Below are positions 26,313 through 35,260 of a stretch of 64,000 nt of DNA, in pieces (position 1 is the first letter of the stretch; the number at the start of each line of letters is the position of its first letter). Origin of the DNA: Parvibaculum sp. (GTDB taxonomy: Bacteria; Pseudomonadota; Alphaproteobacteria; Parvibaculales; Parvibaculaceae); the NCBI RefSeq assembly GCF_030651915.1, contig NZ_JAUSBV010000008.1, positions 62,001 through 126,000 of the forward strand, written 5' to 3'. Below the pieces are notes generated by a model, which saw nothing but the letters and a program-made list of their open reading frames with translations, searched no databases and was not told the DNA's origin. A program made the position numbers and the translations under genes.

Positions 26313-27140
26313 CTAGATGTCGTCGCCTTCGTCCTTGATCATCTGATCCATGGCATGGGCCGGCTTGTCGCAGCCCGCACAGCCGACGATCTTGGCCGGC
26401 ACACCGACAGCCGTGCAATGCGCCGGCACGTTATGCAGCACCACGCTGCCCGCGCCGATGCGGCTGTACTCGCCGATCTCGATATTGCCGAGCACCTTGG
26501 AACCGACCGAAATCAGCACGCCGCGCCGGACCTTCGGATGACGGTCGCCCTGCTCCTTGCCGGTGCCGCCCAGCGTCACGCCATGCAGCATCGACACATC
26601 GTCTTCGACCACAGCCGTCTCGCCGATGACGATGCCGGTCGCGTGGTCGATGAAGATGCCGCGGCCGATCCGCGCCGCCGGATGAATGTCGACGGCGAAA
26701 AGATCGGAAATACGGTTCTGGATATAAAGCGCCATCGCCTTGCGGCCCTGTCCCCACAGCCAATGCGCCACGCGGTAGGCCTGCAGCGAATGGAAGCCTT
26801 TGAAATAGAGCAGCGGCTGGATGTAGGAGTGGCAGGCGGGATCGCGCTCGTAATAGGCGACGATGTCGGCGCGGTAGGCCTCGCCGATTTCCGGCGCCTC
26901 GCGCAACGCCTCGTCGAACAACTCGCGAAGCTGCATCGGATGCACTTCCGCATTGCCGAGCTTCTGCGCCAGGTGATAGGCGACCGCGTCGTTGAACGCG
27001 CGATGATTGAGAATGGTCGAATAAAGGAAGCTGGCGAGAATAGGCTCGCCCGCCGTCATGTCCTCGGCTTCGCCGCGCACGCGCTCCCAGACGGGATCGC
27101 AAACGGCAAGCGGCTGGTTCCTCTCGACGGACTTTGGCAT
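26313..27140 (-). CDS. cysE: Serine O-acetyltransferase
   Basis: This 275-residue CysE has the N-terminal helical domain ('DPVWERVRGEAEDM') and the hexapeptide helix with 'DIHPAARIGRGIFIDHATGIVIGE' (in part), 'GVTLGGTGKEQGDRHP' and 'VGVPAKIV'. It transfers acetyl from acetyl-CoA to serine as the first step of cysteine synthesis. The ATG has GAGGAG eight bases upstream. Confidence 0.95.
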   Translation of the reverse strand: MPKSVERNQPLAVCDPVWERVRGEAEDMTAGEPILASFLYSTILNHRAFNDAVAYHLAQKLGNAEVHPMQLRELFDEALREAPEIGEAYRADIVAYYERDPACHSYIQPLLYFKGFHSLQAYRVAHWLWGQGRKAMALYIQNRISDLFAVDIHPAARIGRGIFIDHATGIVIGETAVVEDDVSMLHGVTLGGTGKEQGDRHPKVRRGVLISVGSKVLGNIEIGEYSRIGAGSVVLHNVPAHCTAVGVPAKIVGCAGCDKPAHAMDQMIKDEGDDI

Positions 27141-27329
27141 GGGTCCACTCCTCGCCCGTTGGATGCGGGGCAGCACGTCCTCCCACGGGACAGGCCCTCA
27201 CATGGCGAAATGCCGGCGGTTTCCGCGAGCCTAACACATGGGCGGCATCGGAGCGAGTTCAATAGGGGAACCTGCTTTTCCCGGACCCCGTGTTAAGCTT
27301 TTTCGAAAGCCGTTTCAGGGAGCCCGCCC

Positions 27330-28151
27330 ATGCCTTTCGCCACCGTCGGCGACATCGAGATTTACCACGAACGGATCGGCGCCGGCCCGCGCCTGCTGTT
27401 CATTTCCGGCACCGGCGGCGACCTGCGCGTCCACCCCAATGTGCTCGACGGCCCCTTCCCCAGGCATTTCGACATGCTGGCCTATGACCAGCGCGGCCTC
27501 GGCCAGACCTCGAAGCCGGACACCCCCTACAGCATGGCCGAATATGCCGAGGATGCCGTCGGCCTGATGACCGCCATCGGCTGGGGCTCGGCGCTTGTCG
27601 TCGGCGTCTCCTTCGGCGGCATGGTGGCGCAGGAGCTGGCGATCCGCCATCCGCATGTCGTCGAGGGCCTGGTGCTGGCCTGCACCTCGCCGGGCGGCGA
27701 AGGTGGCGCCTCATACCCGCTCCACACGCTGCAACACCTGGACCGCGATACCCGCGCCCGCCACATGATCGGCATATCCGACACGCGCCACGACGCCGCC
27801 TGGGCCAAAGCTAACGAAAAAGCTTACGAACAGATGGTCGCCTTCGCCGCCAATGATCCATATACGGACGAACCGGGCCACGCCATGGGCCAGCGCCGCC
27901 AGCTTGAGGCCCGCGCCGCCCACGACACCTGGGATCGCCTCGGCGACATCCGCTGCCCGGTGCTGATCGCGGCCGGCAAATATGACGGCATCGCCCTGCC
28001 CGAAACGCAGCAGAAGATGGCCTCGCGCATCAAGGGCGCCGAACTGCGCTTCTACGACGGCGGCCACCTCTTCATGCTGCAGGACCGCGCCGCGCTTCCG
28101 GCGATGATCGCCTTTCTGAAGGGAGAAGACTTGCCTCCGGCCACCGCCTGA
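27330..28151 (+). CDS. Alpha/beta hydrolase
   Basis: This 273-residue hydrolase has the nucleophile elbow 'GVSFGG', an oxyanion 'SGTGGD' after beta-3 and the catalytic His in 'YDGGHLFML'. 'YDQRGLGQTSKP' is typical of peroxidase/lactonase-like members. It begins a same-strand run with the sulfatase, crotonase and SDR genes, which may form one catabolic operon. Confidence 0.85.
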   Translation: MPFATVGDIEIYHERIGAGPRLLFISGTGGDLRVHPNVLDGPFPRHFDMLAYDQRGLGQTSKPDTPYSMAEYAEDAVGLMTAIGWGSALVVGVSFGGMVAQELAIRHPHVVEGLVLACTSPGGEGGASYPLHTLQHLDRDTRARHMIGISDTRHDAAWAKANEKAYEQMVAFAANDPYTDEPGHAMGQRRQLEARAAHDTWDRLGDIRCPVLIAAGKYDGIALPETQQKMASRIKGAELRFYDGGHLFMLQDRAALPAMIAFLKGEDLPPATA

Positions 28152-28195
28152 CCTAAAAGTTAATGCAGGACATTAGATCTGGGGAGCGCGGCGCC

Positions 28196-29734
28196 ATGGG
28201 CCGGAAAATCCTTTTCATCACCACCGACCAGATGCGCTTCGACGCCATCGGCGCCAACGGCCAGAAGGTCGCGCGCACACCGGCCATCGACGCGCTGGCC
28301 AGCGCCGGCATCAACTACACCCGCGCCCACAACCAGAACGTCGTCTGCATGCCGGCCCGCTCGACCATGATCACCGGGCAATACGTGTCCACGCATGGCG
28401 TCTGGATGAACGGCGTCCCGCTGCCGGTCGATGCGCCCTCGGTCGCGCAATATCTCAACGAAAAGGGCGGCTACAAGACGGCGCTGATCGGCAAGGCGCA
28501 TTTCGAGCCCTTCCTCGATCTCCACCAGCAATTCTACGAAAGCCAGATGGCGCGGCTGGGCGAGAACGGCCCGCATCGCGGCTTCGACCATATGGAGCTC
28601 GCCACGCATTCGCCGCTGATCCTCCACTACAATGAATGGATGAAGAAGAACGACCCGGAAGCGCTGGACTTCTTCTACCAGAACCTCAACGACAAGTTTC
28701 AGGTCAACGCCGCCGGCGGCGGCGACACCGGCGCCTGCCAGGTGCATTTCAACAAAATCGCCCGCGCGCATTACCACACCGACTGGGTCGCCGACCGCAC
28801 CATCGACTGGCTTGCCTCGATCGGCACGCAGGACGACTGGTTCTGCTGGATGAGCTTCCCCGATCCGCACCATCCCTGGGACCCGCCGCAATCGGAACTC
28901 CACCGCCACCCCTGGCGCGAAACGCCGCTGCCGGATTTCTATCCGGGCTCGAAGGAAAAGATCGAGGAAGTACTGGCCGGCAAGCCGCGTCACTGGATGG
29001 AGTGGTACAAGGGCGAGCGCGTCACCAATTACGAAGCGCCGCCCGAATTCCGCGCCTGCGACATGACCGCCGATCAGGTGCGCGAGATCAACGCCTTCAC
29101 CCATGTCGAGAACGAGTTGATCGACGAGGGCGTCGCGAAAGTGATGGCCTATGTCGAAAAGCGCGGCTGGGGCGACGATGTCGATGTCGTCTTCACCACC
29201 GATCACGGCGAATTCCAGGGCGAGTTCGGCCTGCTTTTCAAAGGCCCCTATCATGTCGACGCGCTGATGCGCCTGCCGATGATCTGGCGCCCGGCGAAAT
29301 CGGCGAAGGTTGCGCCCGCTTCGGTCGAGAAACCGGTCGGCCAGGTCGATCTCGCCCCGACCTTCTGCGAAATCGCCGGCCTGCCCGTGCCTGAATGGAT
29401 GCAAGGCAAGCCGATGCCGAAGACCGATGCCGAAGGCGACAAGCAGGGCCGCGAGCGCGTCTTCACCGAATGGGACTGCAAACATGTCGACGGCACCACC
29501 GTCGGCCTGCGCACCATCTATCGCGACGGCTACACCATCACCGCCTATCTCCCCGGCACCATCTATGACGGAACGGAAGGCGAGCTCTACGACCACAGGA
29601 ACGACCCGCGCCAGTTCCGCAACCTCTGGAACGATCCGGCCCATGCAGCCATCAAGTCCGACCTCCTCACCGATCTTCTGGACAGCCTGCCCCCCGTCCG
29701 CGACCCGCAACTGGAATATGTCGCGCCGGTGTAA
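28196..29734 (+). CDS. Type I sulfatase
   Basis: This 512-residue enzyme has the formylglycine motif C51-M-P-A-R55 and the second signature 'GYKTALIGKAHF'. Metal ligands appear as 'TTDQ' near the start and 'TTDHGEF'. The C-terminal 'GELYDHRNDPRQFRNLWND' is typical. The Cys must be oxidised by a formylglycine-generating enzyme not present in this window. No signal peptide is visible, so it is cytoplasmic. A phosphonate/phosphate ester hydrolase activity is an alternative. ATG at 28196 has GGGGAG nine bases upstream. Confidence 0.88.
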   Translation: MGRKILFITTDQMRFDAIGANGQKVARTPAIDALASAGINYTRAHNQNVVCMPARSTMITGQYVSTHGVWMNGVPLPVDAPSVAQYLNEKGGYKTALIGKAHFEPFLDLHQQFYESQMARLGENGPHRGFDHMELATHSPLILHYNEWMKKNDPEALDFFYQNLNDKFQVNAAGGGDTGACQVHFNKIARAHYHTDWVADRTIDWLASIGTQDDWFCWMSFPDPHHPWDPPQSELHRHPWRETPLPDFYPGSKEKIEEVLAGKPRHWMEWYKGERVTNYEAPPEFRACDMTADQVREINAFTHVENELIDEGVAKVMAYVEKRGWGDDVDVVFTTDHGEFQGEFGLLFKGPYHVDALMRLPMIWRPAKSAKVAPASVEKPVGQVDLAPTFCEIAGLPVPEWMQGKPMPKTDAEGDKQGRERVFTEWDCKHVDGTTVGLRTIYRDGYTITAYLPGTIYDGTEGELYDHRNDPRQFRNLWNDPAHAAIKSDLLTDLLDSLPPVRDPQLEYVAPV

Positions 29735-29808
29735 AGGCGCGGCGGTTGCCAGAAACGCATGCGCCCTGTATCCCGGAAGGCATTGACGCCATTCCGCAAG
29801 GACGCCCC

Positions 29809-30603
29809 ATGCCCTCCCCCACCCCGCGCATGCTCGCCGAGAAAACCGGCGCCATCGGCTGGATGATTTTCAACAATCCCGAACGCCTCAACGCCGTCAG
29901 CCTCGATATGTGGCAGGCGGTGCCGGAAATCGTCGCCGCTTTCGACGCCGATCCCGAAATCCGCGTCATCGTCCTGAAGGGCGCGGGCGACAAGGCCTTC
30001 GTCGCCGGCGCCGACATTTCGCAATTCGGCGAAAGCCGTTCCTCGGCCGAGGGCATCGAAGCCTATGAAAATGCCACCACCCGCGCCTTCGACGCCATCG
30101 CCGAGGCGCACAAGCCGACCATCGCGATGATCAACGGCTACTGCATCGGCGGCGGCCTCGGCATCGCGCTTTCCTGCGACCTGCGCTTTGCCGCCGACCA
30201 CTCGAGCTTCGGCATCCCGGCGGCAAAACTCGGCCTCGCCTATGCCGCATCGGGCACCGGCCGCCTGGTCCATGTCGTCGGCCCGGCCTTCGCCAAGGAA
30301 ATCTTCTTCACCGCCCGCCGCTTCACCACCGACGAAGCGCTGGCCATGGGCCTTGTCAACCGCGTCACCGCGCCCGACGCGCTCGAAGCCTTGACCCGCG
30401 ACACCTGCGCCACCATCGCCGAAAACGCCCCGCTGACGGTCGCCACCGCCAAGCAGGTGGTCGACGAATTCGCCAAGGCGCCGGGCAATTTCGACCATGA
30501 AAAATGCGAGGCGCTGATCGCCCGCTGCTTTGCCAGCGACGATTACAAGGAAGGCCGCGCCGCCTTCATGGAAAAGCGAAAGCCTCTATTCAAAGGCAAA
30601 TAA
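29809..30603 (+). CDS. Crotonase-family protein lacking both catalytic glutamates
   Basis: This 264-residue protein has the crotonase fold motifs 'FVAGADISQFGE' and 'GGGLGIALSCDLRFA'. At the two hydratase Glu positions it has Gly ('GGGLGIA') and Ala ('IPAAKLGLAYA'). It is therefore unlikely to be an ordinary enoyl-CoA hydratase; it may use another residue, hydrolyse or decarboxylate an acyl-CoA, or isomerise. It ends with the usual 'FMEKRKPLFKGK'. It lies between the sulfatase and an SDR gene. Confidence 0.85.
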   Translation: MPSPTPRMLAEKTGAIGWMIFNNPERLNAVSLDMWQAVPEIVAAFDADPEIRVIVLKGAGDKAFVAGADISQFGESRSSAEGIEAYENATTRAFDAIAEAHKPTIAMINGYCIGGGLGIALSCDLRFAADHSSFGIPAAKLGLAYAASGTGRLVHVVGPAFAKEIFFTARRFTTDEALAMGLVNRVTAPDALEALTRDTCATIAENAPLTVATAKQVVDEFAKAPGNFDHEKCEALIARCFASDDYKEGRAAFMEKRKPLFKGK

Positions 30604-30635
30604 GAACAACGAACCGAAAACAGGGAGCAACAAAA

Positions 30636-31499
30636 ATGGGACGTCTCGACGGCAAGGTCGCCATCATCACTGGCGGCACCAGCGGCATCGGCCGCGGCAC
30701 GGTCGATCTTTTTCTGAAGGAAGGCGCGAAAGTCGTCGCCGCCGACCTGCAGGACCACAAGGGCGAGGCGATGGAACGCGAACTGGGCGCGAACTTCTCT
30801 TATTGCCGCGCCAATGTCGCCCATGAAGACGAGATGAAAAATCTCGTCGCCCACACGGTGAAGAAATTCGGCCGCCTCGATGTGCTCTTCAACAACGCCG
30901 GTTATGGCGGCGTCGGCGGCGAGCTGCACGAAATCGACATGGCCGGCTTCGACGAAACTGTCGGCGTGCTGCTGAAAGGCGTCGTGCTCGGCTACAAATA
31001 TGCGGTGCCGCACATGACGGCGCAACAATCGGGCTCGATCATCTCGACGGCCTCGGTCGCCGGCCTGCAGGCAGGCTACGGCCCGCTGGTCTATTCGGCC
31101 TGCAAGGCCGCCGTGCATCATTTCTCGCGATGCGCGGCGCTGCAGCTCGCGCCGCATTTCGTCCGCTCCAACGCGATCTGCCCCGGCGGCATCGCCACCT
31201 CGATCTTCGGCGCCGGATTGGGCCTCGGCACCCAGGTCGCCGACCAGTTCGCCGAAGTGATGAAGACCCATCTGGCGAAAATCCAGCCGACCCCGCGCTC
31301 GGGTCTCCCGGAAGACATCGCCAATGCCGCGCTCTTCCTCGCCAGCGACGAGTCGAGCTTCGTCACCGGCCAGACCATCGCGGTCGATGGCGGCCTCACC
31401 GCCGGCCCGATGGCGACCCTCGGCAAGCGCATCGATTTCGAAAAAGTCATCGGCGACTTCCTCGCCGAACTGCCCGAGGATGCGAAGAAGCCGGCCTGA
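30636..31499 (+). CDS. Short-chain dehydrogenase/reductase
   Basis: This 287-residue SDR has 'ITGGTSGIGRGTV', 'NNAGYGG', Ser in 'IISTASVAG' and 'YSACK' as the Tyr-x3-Lys pair. The acid in 'VAADLQD' suggests NAD use. A ~25-residue tail follows the usual 'TIAVDGGLTAGP'. AGGGAG lies nine bases before the ATG and 32 bp after the crotonase stop. Confidence 0.88.
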   Translation: MGRLDGKVAIITGGTSGIGRGTVDLFLKEGAKVVAADLQDHKGEAMERELGANFSYCRANVAHEDEMKNLVAHTVKKFGRLDVLFNNAGYGGVGGELHEIDMAGFDETVGVLLKGVVLGYKYAVPHMTAQQSGSIISTASVAGLQAGYGPLVYSACKAAVHHFSRCAALQLAPHFVRSNAICPGGIATSIFGAGLGLGTQVADQFAEVMKTHLAKIQPTPRSGLPEDIANAALFLASDESSFVTGQTIAVDGGLTAGPMATLGKRIDFEKVIGDFLAELPEDAKKPA

Positions 31500-31511
31500 C
31501 CGGTATCTCGA

Positions 31512-31566
31512 TACGTACTATAAGTATGTACGTCTGCTTGACATACGTACAATATTTAAGTACGCT
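31512..31566 (+). promoter_or_regulatory. higBA promoter and operator-like repeats
   Basis: TTGACA at 31538-31543 and TACGCT at 31561-31566 are 17 bp apart and predict a transcription start at or next to the toxin ATG at 31572. The half-site TACGTAC and its near complement GTACGT recur at 31513-31519, 31528-31533 and 31544-31550, as expected for autorepression by the HigA complex. No ribosome site precedes the ATG, so the toxin message may be leaderless. Confidence 0.55.
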
Positions 31567-31571
31567 TGGCC

Positions 31572-31856
31572 ATGATCAGGAGCTTTCGCGACAAGCGCAC
31601 GGCGGCGCTCGCTGAGGGGAGGCCTGCAAAGGGCATTCCTGCCGACGTTCTCCGCCGCGCCGTCGCGAAACTCTTCATGCTCGACACGGTGACCCGCGTT
31701 GAAGACCTGCGCGTACCGCCCGGCAACGAGCTCGAAAAGCTCCGGGGCGACAGGGCGGGCCAGTATTCGATCCGCGTCAATCGCCAGTGGCGCATCTGTT
31801 TCGTCTGGCGCGACGGCGATGCCCACGATGTCGAGTTCGTCGACTATCACAATTGA
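31572..31856 (+). CDS. higB: HigB-type toxin (RelE superfamily)
   Basis: This 94-residue protein begins 'MIRSFRDKRTAAL' and contains 'AKLFMLDTVTRVEDLRVPPG', 'LEKLRGDRAGQYSIRVNRQWRICF' (in part) and 'VEFVDYHN', the pattern of HigB toxins, ribosome-dependent mRNA endonucleases. It precedes the antitoxin gene, the usual reversed order of higBA, with a 16-bp gap. Confidence 0.93.
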   Translation: MIRSFRDKRTAALAEGRPAKGIPADVLRRAVAKLFMLDTVTRVEDLRVPPGNELEKLRGDRAGQYSIRVNRQWRICFVWRDGDAHDVEFVDYHN

Positions 31857-31872
31857 ATTCGAGGAAGACGTC

Positions 31873-32172
31873 ATGTCCCGCAAAGTTCCGCTCCCCCATC
31901 CCGGTTCGATCCTGAGGACCGAGTTTCTGGAGCCGATGGAAATGTCGGTCTATGCCCTGTCGAAGGCCATCGGCGTTCCGCGCAGCCGCATGAACGAAAT
32001 CTGCAACGGAAGGCAGGGCATTTCCGCAAGCATCGCCCTCCGTCTCGGGCGCTTCTTCGATGTAGACCCGCAATGGTTCATGAACATGCAGGCGAAATAC
32101 GACCTGCATGTCGCCAACAGGAAGCTCTCGGCCACCTTGTCGAAGATCGCCCCACACCGTCACGCGGCCTGA
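31873..32172 (+). CDS. higA: HigA-type antitoxin, XRE family
   Basis: This 99-residue protein has 'HPGSILRTEFLEPMEMSVYA' and a helix-turn-helix, 'LSKAIGVPRSRMNEICNGRQ' (two quoted pieces), then 'LGRFFDVDPQWFMNMQAKYDL'. It should neutralise HigB and repress the operon through the repeats upstream. GAGGAAG stands five bases before the ATG. Confidence 0.93.
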   Translation: MSRKVPLPHPGSILRTEFLEPMEMSVYALSKAIGVPRSRMNEICNGRQGISASIALRLGRFFDVDPQWFMNMQAKYDLHVANRKLSATLSKIAPHRHAA

Positions 32173-32736
32173 CTACTCGCCGAGGCTCCGGCCCGGCTTG
32201 CCCACGCGCAAAACCGCGTCGGTCGCACAGTTGAACGAGGCCGCATGTTTGTCCGCCGCCGCGCGCGCCAGCGCGTTGGCGTCGGCATTCGCCCGCGCAT
32301 CGACATAGGCGACATGGCAGGCCTCGGCGCCGATCTTCGACACCACCAGCACCTGCCCGTCGCTGAACCTGCCGTCGCCGCCATCACATTGCGTCAGGTA
32401 GCGCACAATGGTGGCAAAGGCCTTGCCGTCCGTGCCGAGCCGCCATTCAAGCATCTTGCCGAGCCGGTTGAACGGCGCCAGCGTCTGCCCGGAAAGCATC
32501 TTCTCGCGGTCCTGATCGTCGATGATCAGGAAAAAGCGCAGATCGCCCTCCATCACCGTCACGGTGTGCTCGCCGAAGGCCGGACAGGTAAACCACGCCG
32601 CGCTGGTGATTTCGTCTTCCACCATGAACACACAATCATTGGTATCGATGCTGGAATATTGCGACGTCGCCGCGCCGGCAGCCGACGCCAGAAACACGCC
32701 CGCCAGCAGCGCAAGAACCGCCTGAATTCGCCGCAT
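32173..32736 (-). CDS. Unknown exported protein (187 aa)
   Basis: A signal peptide ('LALLAGVFLASAAGAA') leads to a domain with Cys pairs ('NDCVFMVEDEI', 'WFTCPAFGE', 'LTQCDGGDG', 'GAEACHVAYV') and an Ala-rich C-terminus. The family is not recognised. GGGAGGGAG precedes the ATG. It converges on higA with no gap. Confidence 0.65.
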   Translation of the reverse strand: MRRIQAVLALLAGVFLASAAGAATSQYSSIDTNDCVFMVEDEITSAAWFTCPAFGEHTVTVMEGDLRFFLIIDDQDREKMLSGQTLAPFNRLGKMLEWRLGTDGKAFATIVRYLTQCDGGDGRFSDGQVLVVSKIGAEACHVAYVDARANADANALARAAADKHAASFNCATDAVLRVGKPGRSLGE

Positions 32737-32849
32737 GTCTCCCTCCCCGCCCGTGAAATCTCCAGTGAATTCCCCAGTGAAACCCCGAATGTAGCAGCGC
32801 CCCCGGCGGCGGCAACGGTTTGGCAATCTTGCCCGCCTAGCCTCGCCCC

Positions 32850-33209
32850 ATGAGCAGCCCCGCCGAAAACCCTCCCGCCGCCCCGGCAGGCGCCGAACGC
32901 CGCCTGTTCCGCCGCATCGGCGCGCGCCTCGAGGGCCGTCTGGTCTTTGCCGGCGTCGATGCCGAATGCCTGGTCCACGACATGTCGGTGACCGGCGCCG
33001 TGGTCGAGGTCGCGCCGCTGCCGGCGCTGGGCGCCGAACTGGCGCTCGAGGTCCCGGGCGTCGGCTTCGCCCGCGGCCGCGCCCTGCGCTATCCGGATGA
33101 GGGTCTGGTCGGCATCGAACTCGACATACCCCCGGCACGCCGCGATCGCATCGCCGACCGTCTGATCCTCGCCGCCTTCCGTTCGCCGCCGCGCCGCGAA
33201 GACGGCTGA
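32850..33209 (+). CDS. PilZ-domain protein (single domain)
   Basis: This 119-residue protein has a Pro/Ala lead, then 'RRLFRRIGARLEGRL' and 'HDMSVTGAVVEVAPLP', which fit the RxxxR and (D/N)xSxxG c-di-GMP motifs. It is likely a small c-di-GMP effector. No obvious ribosome site is visible; the protein could start slightly differently. Confidence 0.8.
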   Translation: MSSPAENPPAAPAGAERRLFRRIGARLEGRLVFAGVDAECLVHDMSVTGAVVEVAPLPALGAELALEVPGVGFARGRALRYPDEGLVGIELDIPPARRDRIADRLILAAFRSPPRREDG

Positions 33210-33305
33210 CCGGCAGTCGGATCGTGACATTTCGCGCAATCTTCGGTTGGGCCGGGCGGCGACGCTCGCTAAACTCCGCGGCAACGTGAAACCGGGGAGA
33301 TAAAA

Positions 33306-34094
33306 ATGCCGCTCAAGAACAAGGTCGCCATCGTCACCGGCTCGGCCACCGGCCTTGGCGCCGCCGTCGCGCTGCGCCTGGCCGACCAGGGCTGCAACGT
33401 CGTCATCAACTACACCAAGAGCGAAGCCGAAGCGAAGGAAACGCTGGCCGCCTGTCAGGCAAAGGGTGTCGAGGCGATCCTCGGTCAGGGCGATGTCGGC
33501 GAAGACGCCGATTGCCGCCGCATCGTGCAAACCGCCGTCGACAAATGGGGCCGCGTCGATGTGCTGGTCAACAATGCCGGCGGCACGAAGTTCGCCGACC
33601 ACGCCAAGCTCGACGAATTGAACGCCGAGGATTTTCTCTGGATCTACAAGGTCAATGTCGTCGGCGCCTATCAGATGATCCGCGCCTGCGAGCCGCACAT
33701 GAAAAAAGCCGGCAAGGGCTCGGTCGTCAACATCTCCTCGATCGCCGGCGTCACCGGCATCGGCTCCTCGGTCGCCTACGCGGCCTCGAAGGGCGCGCTC
33801 AACACCATGACGCTGTCGCTGGCCCGTTCGCTGGCGCCGATCATCCGCGTCAACGCGGTCTGCCCCGGCTTCATCGGCACCCGCTGGTTCTCCGACCGCT
33901 TCGGCACGCAAACTTTTGAAGGCATCAAGCGCCAGCAGGAAGAAACGACGCCCTTGCGCCGCGCCGGCACGCCCGAAGACATCGCCGCCGCCGTCGTCTT
34001 CTTCTGCGGCGAAGGCTCCGACCACATCACCGGCGAAACCCTGATCACCGATGCCGGCCTCCATCTCGGCTACGCCCCGCTGACGGCGCGGTAG
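33306..34094 (+). CDS. Short-chain dehydrogenase/reductase
   Basis: This 262-residue SDR has 'VTGSATGLGAAVALRL', 'NNAGGTKF', Ser in 'VVNISSIAG' and 'YAASKGAL'. 'VVINYTKSEAEA' after beta-2 suggests NADP use, as in FabG-like enzymes. It ends 'TLITDAGLHLGYAPL'. GGGGAG lies nine bases before the ATG. Confidence 0.88.
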   Translation: MPLKNKVAIVTGSATGLGAAVALRLADQGCNVVINYTKSEAEAKETLAACQAKGVEAILGQGDVGEDADCRRIVQTAVDKWGRVDVLVNNAGGTKFADHAKLDELNAEDFLWIYKVNVVGAYQMIRACEPHMKKAGKGSVVNISSIAGVTGIGSSVAYAASKGALNTMTLSLARSLAPIIRVNAVCPGFIGTRWFSDRFGTQTFEGIKRQQEETTPLRRAGTPEDIAAAVVFFCGEGSDHITGETLITDAGLHLGYAPLTAR

Positions 34095-34101
34095 CCGAAA
34101 C

Positions 34102-34848
34102 TCACCCCTCGAGAAACTTCAGCACCGCTTGCTTGTAGGCCGGATCGCCGACCGTCTTCATATGATCGCGCTTCGGCACCGTGACGGCCCGCGCATCGGG
34201 GATCAGCGCCGCCAGCGGACCGGGCGCGCCGGCCTGTTCGTCCGTCTCGCCGGCCACCACCAGCACCGGCCGCACGATCCCGGCAAGACCCGCCACCGGA
34301 AAGGGCCGCCGGATCGCCTCGAAACAGGCCGCCAGCGCCAGCCGGTCCTGGCCCATGCGCTCGGCGAACAACCGGAAGCCCAGCGCGTCCTTGTCGGCAA
34401 TCCCGGCCGGATCTTCGGCCAGCAGCGCCGCCACCACCGGCCCCGGATCGCGGTCGTCGTCCATCAGCCGCGCCCCGACACCGGCCGCGATCACCCGGTC
34501 GAAACGCGTCGGATGCGCCATCGCGGCGACCAGCGCCACCATCGCCCCCATCGAATAGCCCATGATGTCGGCGCCCGCCGCGCCCAGATGATCGAGCAGC
34601 CCCACCAGGTCGCCGGCCATCGCCGGCAGCGTGTAATCATCGACCGCATAACAGGCCTCGCTGGCCCCGTGTCCGCGCATGTCGGGCAGGATGACGCGGA
34701 AGCCGGCATCGATCAGCGCGCGGCTCCAGCCGGTCTCGATCCAGTTGGCCCGATGCGTCGAGGCGAAACCATGCACCAGCAAGATCGGATCGCCCTCGCC
34801 CTCGACGCGAAAACCAAGCTTCAACCCGTCCGACTTGAAATATTCCAC
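34102..34848 (-). CDS. Alpha/beta hydrolase (paralogue of 40227-40979)
   Basis: This 248-residue hydrolase has 'ILLVHGFASTHRANW', 'LPDMRGHGASE', the elbow 'GYSMGAM' and the catalytic His in 'PKRDHMKTV'. The start is GTG at 34848 with GGAGG five bases upstream; it aligns with the start of its paralogue ('MPEFSSQGVSIAYQV'). An upstream GTG at 34878 has no ribosome site. Substrate is unknown. Confidence 0.82.
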   Translation of the reverse strand: MEYFKSDGLKLGFRVEGEGDPILLVHGFASTHRANWIETGWSRALIDAGFRVILPDMRGHGASEACYAVDDYTLPAMAGDLVGLLDHLGAAGADIMGYSMGAMVALVAAMAHPTRFDRVIAAGVGARLMDDDRDPGPVVAALLAEDPAGIADKDALGFRLFAERMGQDRLALAACFEAIRRPFPVAGLAGIVRPVLVVAGETDEQAGAPGPLAALIPDARAVTVPKRDHMKTVGDPAYKQAVLKFLEG

Positions 34849-34926
34849 CTTGACCTCCGCTGACCGCCGCCCGCTCACAATATCGACCCGACCCCGCCAG
34901 CGCGAGCCGCAAGAAAGGGTTTTTGC

Positions 34927-35097
34927 ACGCAGAGGCGCAGAGACGCAGAGGTGCTGCGATGCGGAGCAAGCGCATCAGGCTTCCACCGGCGCTGTTTTCT
35001 TTCTTGCCGGGCTTTGCCCGGCAAAAGCAGTCGCGGGTGAATGAAAACGGCGGCCGGCCGCGCATACAGGCACCTCTGCGTCTCTGCGCCTCTGCGT
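34927..35097 (+). repeat. 171-bp element with 24-bp inverted ends, copy 1
   Basis: Ends ACGCAGAGGCGCAGAGACGC... (34927-34950) and the complement (35074-35097) enclose ~123 bp. The centre holds a hairpin TTGCCGGGC-TTT-GCCCGGCAA and the trailing 'GGCCGGCCGCGCATACAGGC'. Copies 2 and 3 share the internal sequence. No protein is encoded. The rest of the 412-bp gap (35098-35205) holds CTTCGCGCCTTCGCGT and CTCCGCGTCTCCGCGT repeats. Confidence 0.8.
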
Positions 35098-35260
35098 GAA
35101 TCCCTTCTTTCTTCCCTTCTTCGCGCCTTCGCGTGCAAAAACCTCTTCTTCTCCGCGACTCCGCGTCTCCGCGTGCAAACCCTTTCTTTCCTTCCCTTTC
35201 CCCCCGGTGGAAATCGCCCGCCAATGCGGCTAGGCTCAACCCCCAAACGGGGAGAGAAAA

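Noticed and set aside
28160-29710. Minus-strand frame of about 516 codons
   Set aside because: Antisense to the sulfatase, which carries both family signatures.
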